Assembly (NCBI GenBank): GCA_011390635.1
Contig: JAABSA010000011.1
Span: forward strand, 1 to 64,000
Length of the DNA: 64,000 nucleotides
Direction: 5' to 3'
DNA from: Desulfotignum sp.
GTDB taxonomy: Bacteria > Desulfobacterota > Desulfobacteria > Desulfobacterales > Desulfobacteraceae
A program made the translations under genes and the position numbers. Every line of letters begins with the position of its first letter. Position 1 is the first letter of the stretch. Shown here piece by piece: positions 8,880 to 17,046 of this stretch. The notes under the pieces are model-generated. The model saw only the letters and a list, made by a program, of their open reading frames with translations, did not search any database and was not told the DNA's origin.

Positions 8880-9344
8880 CTAATGGTCATGCGCAGGGTA
8901 GAACGGCAAAAGAGCCTCCACATCTTTTTTAAGTTTTTTGACAATGTCCATGTCAACATTCTGTTTTGCCTTCATTGCACCAACGATGACAATATGGTGT
9001 TTTTCAAGGCGTTGCAGGTAATCTTCTGCTTCCGGTTTGACCCGCTGGGTCAGAAAATAGTCACAAATGGTTACGATGATGTTCTGGGCATGCTGTTCCT
9101 TGTTCATTATCCATCTGACCCTCTGGTTATGACTTTGGGGATCATTGCTGCTGCTCAGATCCTTTATCATATTAACCGCTTTTTCAATGGTTTTCACATC
9201 TTCCAGCATGGACATGACCCTGGCATTGTCATCATATATACCGCATGGTATCTGACAGTGTGCATACGTTGACTGGGCAAAAAGGAAGATTCCTGCCGCA
9301 AAAAGGAAAACCCATTTAAAAATTTTTCTACAATAATTTTTCAT
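8880..9344 (-). CDS. sodN: Nickel superoxide dismutase with Sec signal peptide
   Basis: A 154-residue preprotein. Residues 1-28 form a classical signal peptide: basic start (K2, R6, K7), hydrophobic core WVFLFAAGIFLFA, and end STYA. Immediately after it begins HCQIPCGIYDD, the nickel-hook signature of NiSOD (H1-C2-x-x-P5-C6-G7-x-Y9), in which the free amino group and side chain of His1 bind nickel. The remaining ~126-residue helical mature chain fits the ~117-residue family length. In well-studied NiSODs a short propeptide is removed by a dedicated protease (SodX). Here signal peptidase cleavage after TYA would itself create His1 and place the enzyme in the periplasm. No sodX is nearby. GGAGAGG precedes the ATG. 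Superoxide defence fits the nearby desulforedoxin. Confidence 0.9.
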   Translation of the reverse strand: MKNYCRKIFKWVFLFAAGIFLFAQSTYAHCQIPCGIYDDNARVMSMLEDVKTIEKAVNMIKDLSSSNDPQSHNQRVRWIMNKEQHAQNIIVTICDYFLTQRVKPEAEDYLQRLEKHHIVIVGAMKAKQNVDMDIVKKLKKDVEALLPFYPAHDH

Positions 9345-9422
9345 GCTCTGCCTCTCCTTTATCTATAGTATTGTTTTACTCAAAAGCGCACCTGCCTGGC
9401 ACCAAACCGACCAGCAACGCAA

Positions 9423-9458
9423 ATGGGTTACTTGGAAGAATCCGGTGAGTTAACCCAT
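9423..9458. repeat. Inverted repeat in the tupA-sodN gap
   Basis: Perfect 8-bp arms ATGGGTTA / TAACCCAT are separated by 20 bases, between the tupA stop and the sodN start. It could be a weak hairpin ending tupA or a regulator site for sodN. There is no T-run close enough to call a terminator. Confidence 0.4.
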
Positions 9459-9576
9459 TCTTTCATTCCAATATAAATAACCCTGGAAAACGGATTTGGC
9501 AATACACAAATATATGTATACCAAAAGATTTTAACCACCATTTCCGGGATCATTTATACTGGGTGCCGGCATACTG

Positions 9577-10404
9577 TTATCTGGCATTGGGAATGAACAG
9601 AACCTTTCCCAGCAGTGTGAAGTCTGCAATCAATTTCTGGGCTTTGGGACTGGTAATCCAGTCTGCAAATTTCAAAGCAGCTTCGTATTCGATATTGTTA
9701 CAGCGGTCGGGATTGACTGCCATAACACTGTATTGATTTATCAAAAATTCATCTCCTTGAACCAGAATTTTCAACTTTGGATCACCGCCCGCAGTGTGTG
9801 CATACTTGATATAAGTGCCCCTGTCGGTCATGGTATAACCATTTTTCTGGGCTGCGACATTAATGGTGGAAAGCATTCCCTGACCGGTCTGGATATACCA
9901 GTTTTCTTTTTCAGGACGGGTGGAGATTGATGCCTCCCACAGCGCAATCTCCTTTTTATGGGTACCGGAATTATCCCCGCGGCTGACAAACACAGCCTGA
10001 CGCATTTCAATGCTTTTCAAGGCCGCTGATATGAATTTTCCCTTGATGCCTGCGGGATCAGATGCCGGCCCGATGATCACAAAATCGTTGTACATGATTT
10101 CCCGGCGGTCCACACCAAACCCATCTGCCACAAATTTTTTTTCAGCCTCCGGTGCATGGACCATCAAAACATCCACATCGCAATTTTCACCCAGTTTTAA
10201 TGCCTTACCCGTACCGGTTGCAACCCATTTCAGCACAATACCCGTATCGCTGGTAAACTGTGGAACCAGATATTCCAGAAGACCTGTATTGTCTGTGCTG
10301 GTGGTAGTGGCCATCATCAGGGAAGGCGTTGATTGGGAAAACGCGGGTATCGCCAAAGAGCTTACAATCAAGACAGTGGTAATAATTTTCCATACATTTT
10401 TCAT
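9577..10404 (-). CDS. tupA: Tungstate ABC transporter periplasmic binding protein, TupA-like
   Basis: A 275-residue secreted solute-binding protein. A signal peptide (KIITTVLIVSSLAIPAFSQ) is followed by the oxyanion-binding signature MMATTTSTDNTGLLEYL, typical of TupA. Later family stretches include VATGTGKALKLGENCDVDVLMVHAP, and SRGDNSGTHKKE contacts the anion. TupA captures tungstate, used by tungsten formate dehydrogenases and aldehyde oxidoreductases of anaerobes. The permease (tupB) and ATPase (tupC) genes that normally follow are absent here; the next gene downstream is sodN. The transporter partners must be elsewhere or shared. AAAAGGAGA precedes the ATG. Molybdate or sulfate binding is less likely given the TTTST motif. 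Confidence 0.9.
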   Translation of the reverse strand: MKNVWKIITTVLIVSSLAIPAFSQSTPSLMMATTTSTDNTGLLEYLVPQFTSDTGIVLKWVATGTGKALKLGENCDVDVLMVHAPEAEKKFVADGFGVDRREIMYNDFVIIGPASDPAGIKGKFISAALKSIEMRQAVFVSRGDNSGTHKKEIALWEASISTRPEKENWYIQTGQGMLSTINVAAQKNGYTMTDRGTYIKYAHTAGGDPKLKILVQGDEFLINQYSVMAVNPDRCNNIEYEAALKFADWITSPKAQKLIADFTLLGKVLFIPNAR

Positions 10405-10587
10405 TCTTTGTCTCCTTTTGGGCCATTCATTGTTTCATACAGCGGGTTGCTCTTTTCCTGGTTTTCATTTGCAGGCCCGCCAACTTTTTTATTTTACGCC
10501 AAGAAATTCTGATACTTTTAGCAGATATTTATATATTTTTTGTCAGTATTGATCAATAATAAATTCAATATTTATCTAATATAGCCA

Positions 10588-10616
10588 AAAATAACAAGAA
10601 ATAACAAGAAATAACC
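10588..10616. repeat. Short tandem repeat upstream of tupA
   Basis: Two and a half head-to-tail copies of AAATAACAAG lie in an AT-rich stretch ~190 bases ahead of the tupA start. The ten-base period equals about one helical turn, so it could be a regulator-binding array, but no known consensus was matched. Confidence 0.45.
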
Positions 10617-10672
10617 ATTAGACATTGAATGAAGAAGACGATAAAAGGAAAGGAAAAGACATTAAGCGACAA

Positions 10673-10716
10673 AAAAGGCTGTGACAGAAACCACATGTTT
10701 CTGCCACAGCCTTTTG
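10673..10716. terminator. Rho-independent terminator of the etf operon
   Basis: A long stem, AAGGCTGTGACAGAAAC pairing with GTTTCTGCCACAGCCTT (one mismatch), has a five-base loop. It is flanked by an A-run on the left (U-run on the minus strand) and TTTT on the right. It lies 63 bases after the etfA stop and can act in both directions. Confidence 0.88.
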
Positions 10717-10778
10717 TTACAAAATTCTACAGCATCCCTGATCCAGGGGCCGGCAGATCATGCAGGCCCCTGGATAAA

Positions 10779-11753
10779 CTATTGGGATTTAATGGCTTCG
10801 GTGAGTTCCGGCATGAACTCCAGGATATCTTCCACAATACCCACATCAGCCACCTGAAAAATCGGGGCTTTGGGGTTTTTGTTCACTGCCACGATAAAAG
10901 GGTTTCCCTTGACCCCGCCCAGGTGCTGAAAAGACCCTGAGATACCCATGGCCATGTACACCTTGGGTTTGACGGTCTGACCGGAGGTACCCACCTGACG
11001 GGATTTTTCCAGCCACTTGGCATCCACGATGGGCCGGGAGCAGGATACAACGGCTCCCATTGCCTCTGCCAGTTCCTGGGCGATCTCGATATTTTCTTGT
11101 TCTTCAATTCCCCGGCCGATGGAAACCAGGACATCGGACTTGGTGATGTCCACATCCCCCACTTCCGCTTCCACGATTTCCAGAAATTTTCTTTTGGCAG
11201 GCAGCTCTTTTACCTCACCGGATTTATCAGTGACCTTGCCGCCGGCGGAACCGGCCTCGGTGGGAGCAAAAGAACCCGGACGGATGGTGATCACTGCACC
11301 CGAAGATATATCTGCTGTCACATGGGTATAGACTGCGCCACCCAGTTCCTGGCGGATCAGCTTCAAAGAGGTACCATCAATACCTTCGAAATCAACGATG
11401 TCGGCGGCATAGGCAGCATCCATTTTTACGGACAGTCCCGGTGCCAGGTCCATGCCAAAGGTATCATGGGGGACCAGGACAATGGCATCCTTGGGCAGGA
11501 CATCCTGCAAAGCCTTTCTCACCAGTTCTGCGTTGGGATAGGCCAGATCTGCATGGCTGATCTTGATGACCTCTTTGTAGGTGTTGGTCAAGTCTTGGGC
11601 CACCGCATCCAGATCCGCACCGGAACCGGTGACAACCGCTGTCAGACTTGCGGCCGGATCAATTTTTTTTACAGCTTCAGGATACTCCAATGCCACATCT
11701 TCTGCGCTGCCGTTCTTAAAGGGTATATATGCAAAAACCTGTGTCATGATCAA
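10779..11753 (-). CDS. etfA: Electron transfer flavoprotein, alpha subunit
   Basis: A 324-residue EtfA. The C-terminal FAD-binding domain is plain: ISIGRGI-type start (SDVLVSIGRGIEEQENIEI), SRPIVDAKWLEKSRQVGTSGQTVKP, then MAMGISGSFQHLGGV and VAVNKNPKAPIF. The N-terminal third forms the shared ETF fold. EtfAB carries electrons from acyl-CoA dehydrogenases to the membrane. The gene overlaps etfB by four bases, so the two are translationally coupled. It is the last gene of the operon, before a strong terminator. No extra ferredoxin domain is present, so there is no direct sign of a bifurcating arrangement beyond what EtfB may allow. Confidence 0.95.
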   Translation of the reverse strand: MIMTQVFAYIPFKNGSAEDVALEYPEAVKKIDPAASLTAVVTGSGADLDAVAQDLTNTYKEVIKISHADLAYPNAELVRKALQDVLPKDAIVLVPHDTFGMDLAPGLSVKMDAAYAADIVDFEGIDGTSLKLIRQELGGAVYTHVTADISSGAVITIRPGSFAPTEAGSAGGKVTDKSGEVKELPAKRKFLEIVEAEVGDVDITKSDVLVSIGRGIEEQENIEIAQELAEAMGAVVSCSRPIVDAKWLEKSRQVGTSGQTVKPKVYMAMGISGSFQHLGGVKGNPFIVAVNKNPKAPIFQVADVGIVEDILEFMPELTEAIKSQ

Positions 11754-12538
11754 AGTCCTCCTTTGGCTTTCAGCCTTTCAATGAGCTTTTCAATGATCTC
11801 GTCGGTGGAGCCTTCCAGCATTTCCGCCCCGTCCCCGAGATCCGGTACAAAATAATCCACGCGTTTGGTCTTTGCGCCGGCCGCTCCTACTGTGGCGGCA
11901 TCAATTCCAAGATCACCGGCTCCGTTTACAGGGATATCCACACTGGCAACCTTGCGGATACCCCGGATTCCTACATACCTGGGTTCGTTGATACCGGTCT
12001 GGATGGACAGGACACAGGGAAGCTGGATTTCGTTCATCTCCTGGTTTCCGCCCTCGATTTCACGGCCCACCTTGATGGTGGTATCATCAACGATCTCAAT
12101 CTTGTTCACCAGGGATGCATAGGGATAATCCAGCATGGCCGCCAGCATACCCCCCACCTGGCCGGCGCCTTCATCTGCCTGGGCACCGGTGAGGATCAGG
12201 TCGTATTTGCCTTTTTCAATTTGTGCCTTGAGAATGGCGGCAATCCCTTTTCCGTCTGATCCATCAAACGCATCATCACTCAAGAGCACGCCATTGTTTG
12301 CACCCATGGCCATTTCCCGGCGCAGTACCTCTTCTGATTCATCATCGCCAACCGTAATAACGGTGACACTGCCGCCCGCATTGTCCACAATCTGGATGGC
12401 TTCTTCCACCGCATAATTATCCCATTCGTTCACTGAATAGACCAGGTCGTCACGGTCAAGATCGTTGCCTGCTGAATTGAGTTCAAATTCGTTCTCAGCA
12501 GTATCCGGAACACGCTTGACACATACCAAAATCTCCAT
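11750..12538 (-). CDS. etfB: Electron transfer flavoprotein, beta subunit
   Basis: A 262-residue EtfB starting MEILVCVKRVPDTAENEF, the canonical N-terminus. The loop DLILTGAQADEGAGQVGGMLAAML is the region that binds AMP or a second FAD and docks partner dehydrogenases. It is preceded by GGAGGTAAT and sits 67 bases downstream of the membrane Fe-S oxidoreductase gene. The partners EtfA and the oxidoreductase are encoded on either side. Whether this EtfB belongs to the bifurcating or the conventional group needs alignment of the adenine-nucleotide-binding region. Confidence 0.95.
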   Translation of the reverse strand: MEILVCVKRVPDTAENEFELNSAGNDLDRDDLVYSVNEWDNYAVEEAIQIVDNAGGSVTVITVGDDESEEVLRREMAMGANNGVLLSDDAFDGSDGKGIAAILKAQIEKGKYDLILTGAQADEGAGQVGGMLAAMLDYPYASLVNKIEIVDDTTIKVGREIEGGNQEMNEIQLPCVLSIQTGINEPRYVGIRGIRKVASVDIPVNGAGDLGIDAATVGAAGAKTKRVDYFVPDLGDGAEMLEGSTDEIIEKLIERLKAKGGL

Positions 12539-12605
12539 GTATTACCTCCTTTACTTGTATGGGCGGGAACGTTTTTGCTTCCCGCCGTCTATATTGTATT
12601 ACGGT

Positions 12606-14669
12606 TTATCTCAGGTGCCGGGCGATCAATTGTGTAAAATCCATCGCCTCCATTTCTCCTTCTTTACCGGCCACCTTGATGGCATCCTGGATATTCACCA
12701 GACAGAAGGGGCAGGCGGTGACAATGACATTGGCACCGGCTTCAGCTGCCATATTCACCCGCAGCACCCCCATACGGGTCTCTTCTTCGGGTTCATAAAA
12801 CAGCATAAGACCACCGCCGCCGCAGCAGAATGACCGGTCACGGCTTTTTTGCATCTCCACCCGGGTCAGGCCGTCAATGGCATCCAGGGCCTGCCTGGGA
12901 TCTTCATACACCCCGTTGTGCCTTCCCAGGTAGCAGGGATCATGGTAAACATACACTTTATCCGGATCAAGACAGGGCTTCAGGGCCAACGCCCCGCTGG
13001 TGATCTTTTGTGCCACCACCTGGCTGATATGCCGCACCGGCGGCATTCCGGTATAGTCATTTTTCAGGGCATTATACGCATGGGGGTCTGCTGTGACAAT
13101 CTGTTTTACACCCGATGCCAGTATCGCCTGGGTATTCTGCTCCTTAAGGTCCTGGTAGAGCATCTCTTCACCAAACCGGAGCACCTCATTGCCGCTGTCT
13201 TTTTCATCCTTGCCCAGGATGCCGAAGTCCACCCCTGCCCGTTGGAGAATCACAGCCGTGTGCCGGGCGATCTCCTGAAGATTATCATCATAGGAGGTGA
13301 TACTGTCCACAAAATACAGGGTGTCTGCCTTATCTTTGGCCAGATCCTTGATGGTGCAAGCAGCTGCAAATTCCTTATCCAACGCCCAGTCAGCGCGTTT
13401 TTTCTCCATCTTACCATAGGGGTTACCACGTTTTTCAAGGGCTTTCAAAGGCTTTTGCAGGGACTGGGGCACCATGCCCTCATCCACCATTCCCCGGCGC
13501 AGGTCCACCATTTTATCAATGTATTCAATGGCCAGGGGGCATTCTTCCTCACAGGCGCCGCAGGTGGTACAGGACCAGATCTCATCTTCCGTATAAATAT
13601 CTTCCACCAGCAGCTTGCTTTTATAAATCTCACCGGACAGCGGATAATTTTTAAACATCAGGTCCCTGGCCTTGATGGAGATAAACCGCGGGGAAAGCGG
13701 CCTGCCCACGGCATTGGCCGGACAATGGTCTGAACACCTGCCGCAGTCGGCACAGGAATAAAAATCCAGCATATGCTTCCAGGTGAAATCCTCCAGTTTT
13801 TTCACCCCGAAGGATTCCAGGTCATCCAGCTGTTCCGCCGTAATCCCGTGGCGGACCGGTTTTATTTTCCCCTTGTCAAGACGCATGAAAAATACATTGA
13901 AAATGGATGTGATCACGTGAAAATGCTTGCCCAGGGGCAGAAAACACAGAAAAAAGAAAAAGGTCACATCATGGAGAAAATAAGAAAAGATATGAAGCCC
14001 CTGGAGAAACTCAAAGGAAGCGCCGGAAAGCAGGAGCTTAAAAATCCACACCAGGGTAAAGGGGGCCACAAAATGGGCCTCTCCAGTCTGTTGCAGCGCA
14101 TAGGCCAGTTCGGAGGCTTCAAACAGACTTTCAGAAATCATCAACGTGGCAATGATCCCCAGTACAAAAACCGCTTCTGCCGTATGGTCTTTGCCGTATT
14201 TTTCCGGCACCGCATACCGGGCCGGTTTGAAAACACCCCGGCGGACACCGGCAATGATGCAGGCAATCAGCACAAAGGTGGCGGCATAATCTTTTAAAAA
14301 ATTATACACATCTCCCAGCAAGCCGCCGAACCCCGGCAAAACAAACCCGTCGGAAAATCCGATAATCACCAGGGACACGGACCGGATGGACAGAATCAGA
14401 AACCCGAAAAAAATAACAATGTGCAGGACACCTGCCAGCATATACCGGGGCTGCTTGACCTGGCCCAGCCAGATGACAATCAGCTTCTGGATCCGCCGAC
14501 CAATGTGATCAAGCCGGTAATCCGGGGCTGCCCTCACCAGAGGCGCCAGACGCCTGGCCATGATATAGGCGAACAGGCCTACCCCCACCACAGGCAGGAT
14601 AAAGGACAGGACCGATGCCGGAAATACCCCGAAAAATGAATAACTTGCCGGACCGATTATCGAAGACAT
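12606..14669 (-). CDS. Membrane HdrD-like Fe-S oxidoreductase (EtfAB:menaquinone oxidoreductase type)
   Basis: A 687-residue protein with an N-terminal membrane half of about six helices resembling the NarI/DsrM heme-b subunit (for example HIVIFFGFLILSIRSVSLVIIG). A cytoplasmic half follows, with two 4Fe-4S clusters (CADCGRCSDHCPANA and CTTCGACEEECPLA) and cysteine-rich CCG domains ending in CYLGRHNGVYEDPR, CCGGGGG and CPFCLVN, as in HdrD/GlpC. Proteins of this layout next to etfBA are known from Geobacter and Syntrophomonas-type anaerobes. There they pass electrons from EtfAB to menaquinone during fatty- or aromatic-acid oxidation. AGGTAACAAC precedes the ATG. A putative TetR operator lies 39 bases upstream. 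Confidence 0.9.
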   Translation of the reverse strand: MSSIIGPASYSFFGVFPASVLSFILPVVGVGLFAYIMARRLAPLVRAAPDYRLDHIGRRIQKLIVIWLGQVKQPRYMLAGVLHIVIFFGFLILSIRSVSLVIIGFSDGFVLPGFGGLLGDVYNFLKDYAATFVLIACIIAGVRRGVFKPARYAVPEKYGKDHTAEAVFVLGIIATLMISESLFEASELAYALQQTGEAHFVAPFTLVWIFKLLLSGASFEFLQGLHIFSYFLHDVTFFFFLCFLPLGKHFHVITSIFNVFFMRLDKGKIKPVRHGITAEQLDDLESFGVKKLEDFTWKHMLDFYSCADCGRCSDHCPANAVGRPLSPRFISIKARDLMFKNYPLSGEIYKSKLLVEDIYTEDEIWSCTTCGACEEECPLAIEYIDKMVDLRRGMVDEGMVPQSLQKPLKALEKRGNPYGKMEKKRADWALDKEFAAACTIKDLAKDKADTLYFVDSITSYDDNLQEIARHTAVILQRAGVDFGILGKDEKDSGNEVLRFGEEMLYQDLKEQNTQAILASGVKQIVTADPHAYNALKNDYTGMPPVRHISQVVAQKITSGALALKPCLDPDKVYVYHDPCYLGRHNGVYEDPRQALDAIDGLTRVEMQKSRDRSFCCGGGGLMLFYEPEEETRMGVLRVNMAAEAGANVIVTACPFCLVNIQDAIKVAGKEGEMEAMDFTQLIARHLR

Positions 14670-14707
14670 ATGTTGTTACCTCCAAAAAAAATGTGTTTTT
14701 GCAGTTT

Positions 14708-14723
14708 ATGAACAAAGGTTCAA
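14708..14723. promoter_or_regulatory. Candidate TetR/FadR operator upstream of the etf operon
   Basis: ATGAAC-AAAG-GTTCAA: arms of six with one mismatch and a four-base spacer. It has the same form as the two perfect sites beyond the tetR gene, and lies 39 bases ahead of the etf oxidoreductase start. Confidence 0.55.
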
Positions 14724-14815
14724 TGAGCTTTAATAAAGATGGCGATTCCCGTCAAGCAAAAAGCCGGATTCAAAAACATTTAAAAACTGTATGGGATTTA
14801 GATATTGTATAATAT

Positions 14816-15400
14816 TTATTCTCCTTTAACGCCGTTGAGATACAGATCCACCAGAGGATCTGCCATGGCTGCCAGGTCATATCGGCCATCGGCCGACACC
14901 CAGGTGGAAATCACCCCTTCCACCGCGCCCAGGATAAACCGCTTCACAAGACCCACAAAAAGATCCTGGCGCATGGAGCCTTCGATCTGTCCCTGCTCGA
15001 TAATATCTGACAACAGATCCAGATACATTTTTGAGATGTCCTTGATCTGGGATTGGATATCCCGCAGATACCGGACCTCAGACTGAAAAATGACCGCCAT
15101 GTTTTTGTCGTTCTGAAATTCCTGCAAATGACAGTGTATCAAGTTTCGAAGCTTTTCTTCCGCATTTTTACCCATGGCCACGGCAGCATTCATTTTTTCA
15201 AACACCACACCAGTTTTATAGGAAATAAACTGATATAGTATATCATCCTTGTTTTTAAAATACAGATACAGGGTCCCGTCCGCCACCCCTGCCTGGGATG
15301 CAATCTGGGAAATCGTGGCTTTGTAGAATCCGAACTGGGCAAAAACTGCCCCCGCACTATTGAGAATCTTATGGTATTTTTCCGATTTGTTTTTTTGCAA
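14816..15400 (-). CDS. TetR/AcrR family regulator, FadR-like
   Basis: A 194-residue repressor-type protein. The N-terminal TetR helix-turn-helix is clear (ILNSAGAVFAQFGFYKATISQIA, then ADGTLYLYFKNKDDIL). The helical C-terminal domain resembles acyl-CoA-responsive FadR-type members (NMAVIFQSEVRYLRDI, then FVGLVKRFILGAVEGVISTWV). The start is a TTG at 15400 behind GGAAAGGC; no ATG is available in frame before the DNA-binding helix. It lies just upstream of, and co-directional with, the oxidoreductase-etfBA operon. An inverted repeat sits 26 bases ahead of its start, consistent with autoregulation. The likely role is control of acyl-CoA oxidation electron-transfer genes. The effector is inferred. 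Confidence 0.88.
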   Translation of the reverse strand: MQKNKSEKYHKILNSAGAVFAQFGFYKATISQIASQAGVADGTLYLYFKNKDDILYQFISYKTGVVFEKMNAAVAMGKNAEEKLRNLIHCHLQEFQNDKNMAVIFQSEVRYLRDIQSQIKDISKMYLDLLSDIIEQGQIEGSMRQDLFVGLVKRFILGAVEGVISTWVSADGRYDLAAMADPLVDLYLNGVKGE

Positions 15401-15425
15401 GCCTTTCCCGCCTTTCCCGCGCTGG

Positions 15426-15443
15426 AATGAATATTAATTCATT
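15426..15443. promoter_or_regulatory. Candidate autoregulatory TetR/FadR operator
   Basis: AATGAAT-ATTA-ATTCATT, perfect seven-base arms with a four-base spacer, immediately ahead of the tetR start. It resembles the TGAATGA-N4-TCATTCA box bound by Bacillus FadR. Confidence 0.65.
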
Positions 15444-15593
15444 ATCTAACAATAGATGGCTTTAAAAGTCAAGCGGATATTTTTATAAGATCACCCTGAC
15501 TTAAATTTAATTTATTAAATATTTACAAATAGTTATAAATTTATATCAAAAATTATCATTTCCTGAATCCCCTGAAATATAAATATTTTCCTC

Positions 15594-15609
15594 ATGAATA
15601 TACATTCAT
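15594..15609. promoter_or_regulatory. Second perfect TetR/FadR-type operator upstream of fba
   Basis: ATGAAT-ATAC-ATTCAT, perfect six-base arms and a four-base spacer, in the AT-rich gap between tetR and the divergent aldolase gene. It could serve either promoter. Confidence 0.6.
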
Positions 15610-15700
15610 TATTTAATTTAATTGTTCTTGCTTTTGACCTGTTTTCATGACAAAAATTAAACTGATCGTTAACAGCAAAAACCCATACGGGAGAGAAACC

Positions 15701-16987
15701 ATGTCACACCATTATTCTGCAGATTTCCAGGCAGCCCTTGATTTTGGCAGGCCCCCCAATGTCAAAACGCTGTTCCCACATTCCAAAGCATTGATTGTCA
15801 GCGGCAAATACATTGACCAGGCCATGCTTAAAAAAGGCGGCTGCATGACCATTGCCGCCAACGGCAGAAACGCCTTTGTCATCAGGGGCGCCCTAAGAGC
15901 AGCCCAGCAGGCCAATGCCGCCATCATCATTGAAATCGCCCGGTCAGAAGGCGGCATAAATGCCTATTGCGCAGTCAACTTGTGGAATATAGCCCGGCAG
16001 ACCGACGCCTTCATGAACGAACTGGGCATTACCATACCGGTAGCCATCCATGCCGACCATTTCGGCATCAAAAAGCAGGAAGACATAGCACCCGCCAAAA
16101 CCGAAATCACCTCCCTGTTTGACGCCGGCATCACCTCCATTGCCATTGATGCCTCCCATATGCCGGATGCCCAAAACCTGCTGGCCAATATTGAACTGTT
16201 TCCCTTTGTGCCTGACTGGGCCGGCCTTGAAACTGAGGTTGGAGAAATTAAAGGGAAACTGGGGTTATCCACTGCCCAGGAAGCATTGTTTTTAATCCAG
16301 GGTCTGAATGCCCACGGCATTTTTCCGGACTGGATCGCATTGAACAACGGCACTACCCATGGCATAGAGCAAAGCGATGCCGGCATCAACGTGCCCCTTA
16401 CCGCCCAGATCCACGATGCCCTTGAACCCTATGAAGTCTCCGGGGCCCAGCATGGCACTTCAGGTAACAGCTCGGAACGGCTCAGGCAGATTGCCGCAAA
16501 AACAAGGACCACCAAAGCCAATGTAGCAACTGCCCTGCAGATGATTTCCTGGGGCGTGCAGGTCAATGATTATGGAAATGCCATCCTGGATGCTGACGGT
16601 AATTTTATCAAACAGCCGGACAAAGGGGTTGATGAAAACATGTGGCAGCAGATGCTGGCCTATGCAAAATCACAGGACCTTACCGGCGGCAATTTCAAAA
16701 AATTGAATGCTCCCTTTGAAAACCGTTTCCTGGCCCAGTCCAGACAAATCCGTGACCGCATGGCAAAGGATGTTGAAACCTTTGTTCATACGCTCCTCAC
16801 AGAGGTCTTCAATGCATCAGATACTGCCGACATTGTACTGGCACATATTCTGGAAACCCGGTCCCATAACCCGGGGAGCAAAGGAAAAACCATTGCATCC
16901 CAGGATGAATGGACCCGGGAAAAAATCATGGAAAAAGGCGCAAAAATAAGTGTGGACAAGGGTCCTGAAGGTGATTTTGACGATTGA
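15701..16987 (+). CDS. fba: Class II (zinc) fructose-bisphosphate aldolase, long form
   Basis: A 428-residue class II aldolase that cleaves or forms fructose 1,6-bisphosphate in glycolysis and gluconeogenesis. Zinc- and substrate-site stretches are recognisable: IPVAIHADHFG (first zinc histidine), ETEVGEIKGKLG (glutamate ligand loop), LNNGTTHGIE and VSGAQHGTSGNSSERL. It is longer than the usual 280-360 residues, with a C-terminal extension. I start at 15701 (MSHHYSADF), behind GGGAGAG, instead of the track's 15647. It stands alone, divergent from tetR with a perfect TetR-type palindrome upstream, and is followed by the flagellar FlgM cluster. The exact sugar-phosphate substrate could differ from fructose bisphosphate. 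Confidence 0.82.
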   Translation: MSHHYSADFQAALDFGRPPNVKTLFPHSKALIVSGKYIDQAMLKKGGCMTIAANGRNAFVIRGALRAAQQANAAIIIEIARSEGGINAYCAVNLWNIARQTDAFMNELGITIPVAIHADHFGIKKQEDIAPAKTEITSLFDAGITSIAIDASHMPDAQNLLANIELFPFVPDWAGLETEVGEIKGKLGLSTAQEALFLIQGLNAHGIFPDWIALNNGTTHGIEQSDAGINVPLTAQIHDALEPYEVSGAQHGTSGNSSERLRQIAAKTRTTKANVATALQMISWGVQVNDYGNAILDADGNFIKQPDKGVDENMWQQMLAYAKSQDLTGGNFKKLNAPFENRFLAQSRQIRDRMAKDVETFVHTLLTEVFNASDTADIVLAHILETRSHNPGSKGKTIASQDEWTREKIMEKGAKISVDKGPEGDFDD

Positions 16988-16997
16988 AAAAAATAGT

Positions 16998-17025
16998 TAA
17001 AGGTTTAATTTTCCCCTACCGATAC
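16998..17025 (+). promoter_or_regulatory. Sigma-28 (FliA)-type promoter
   Basis: TAAAGGTTT then ACCGATAC, close to the sigma-28 consensus TAAAGTTT-N11-GCCGATAA with a spacer one base longer. It lies 22 bases ahead of the DVU0524-like start and drives the flgM pair, a typical FliA-controlled gene. Confidence 0.7.
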
Positions 17026-17046
17026 TGTGTTTAAGGAGAAAATTAT

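Noticed and set aside
15426-15443. Considering the AATGAAT palindrome as a transcription terminator
   Set aside because: It is AT-only with no GC stem or T-run, and it recurs in front of other genes, which fits an operator better.
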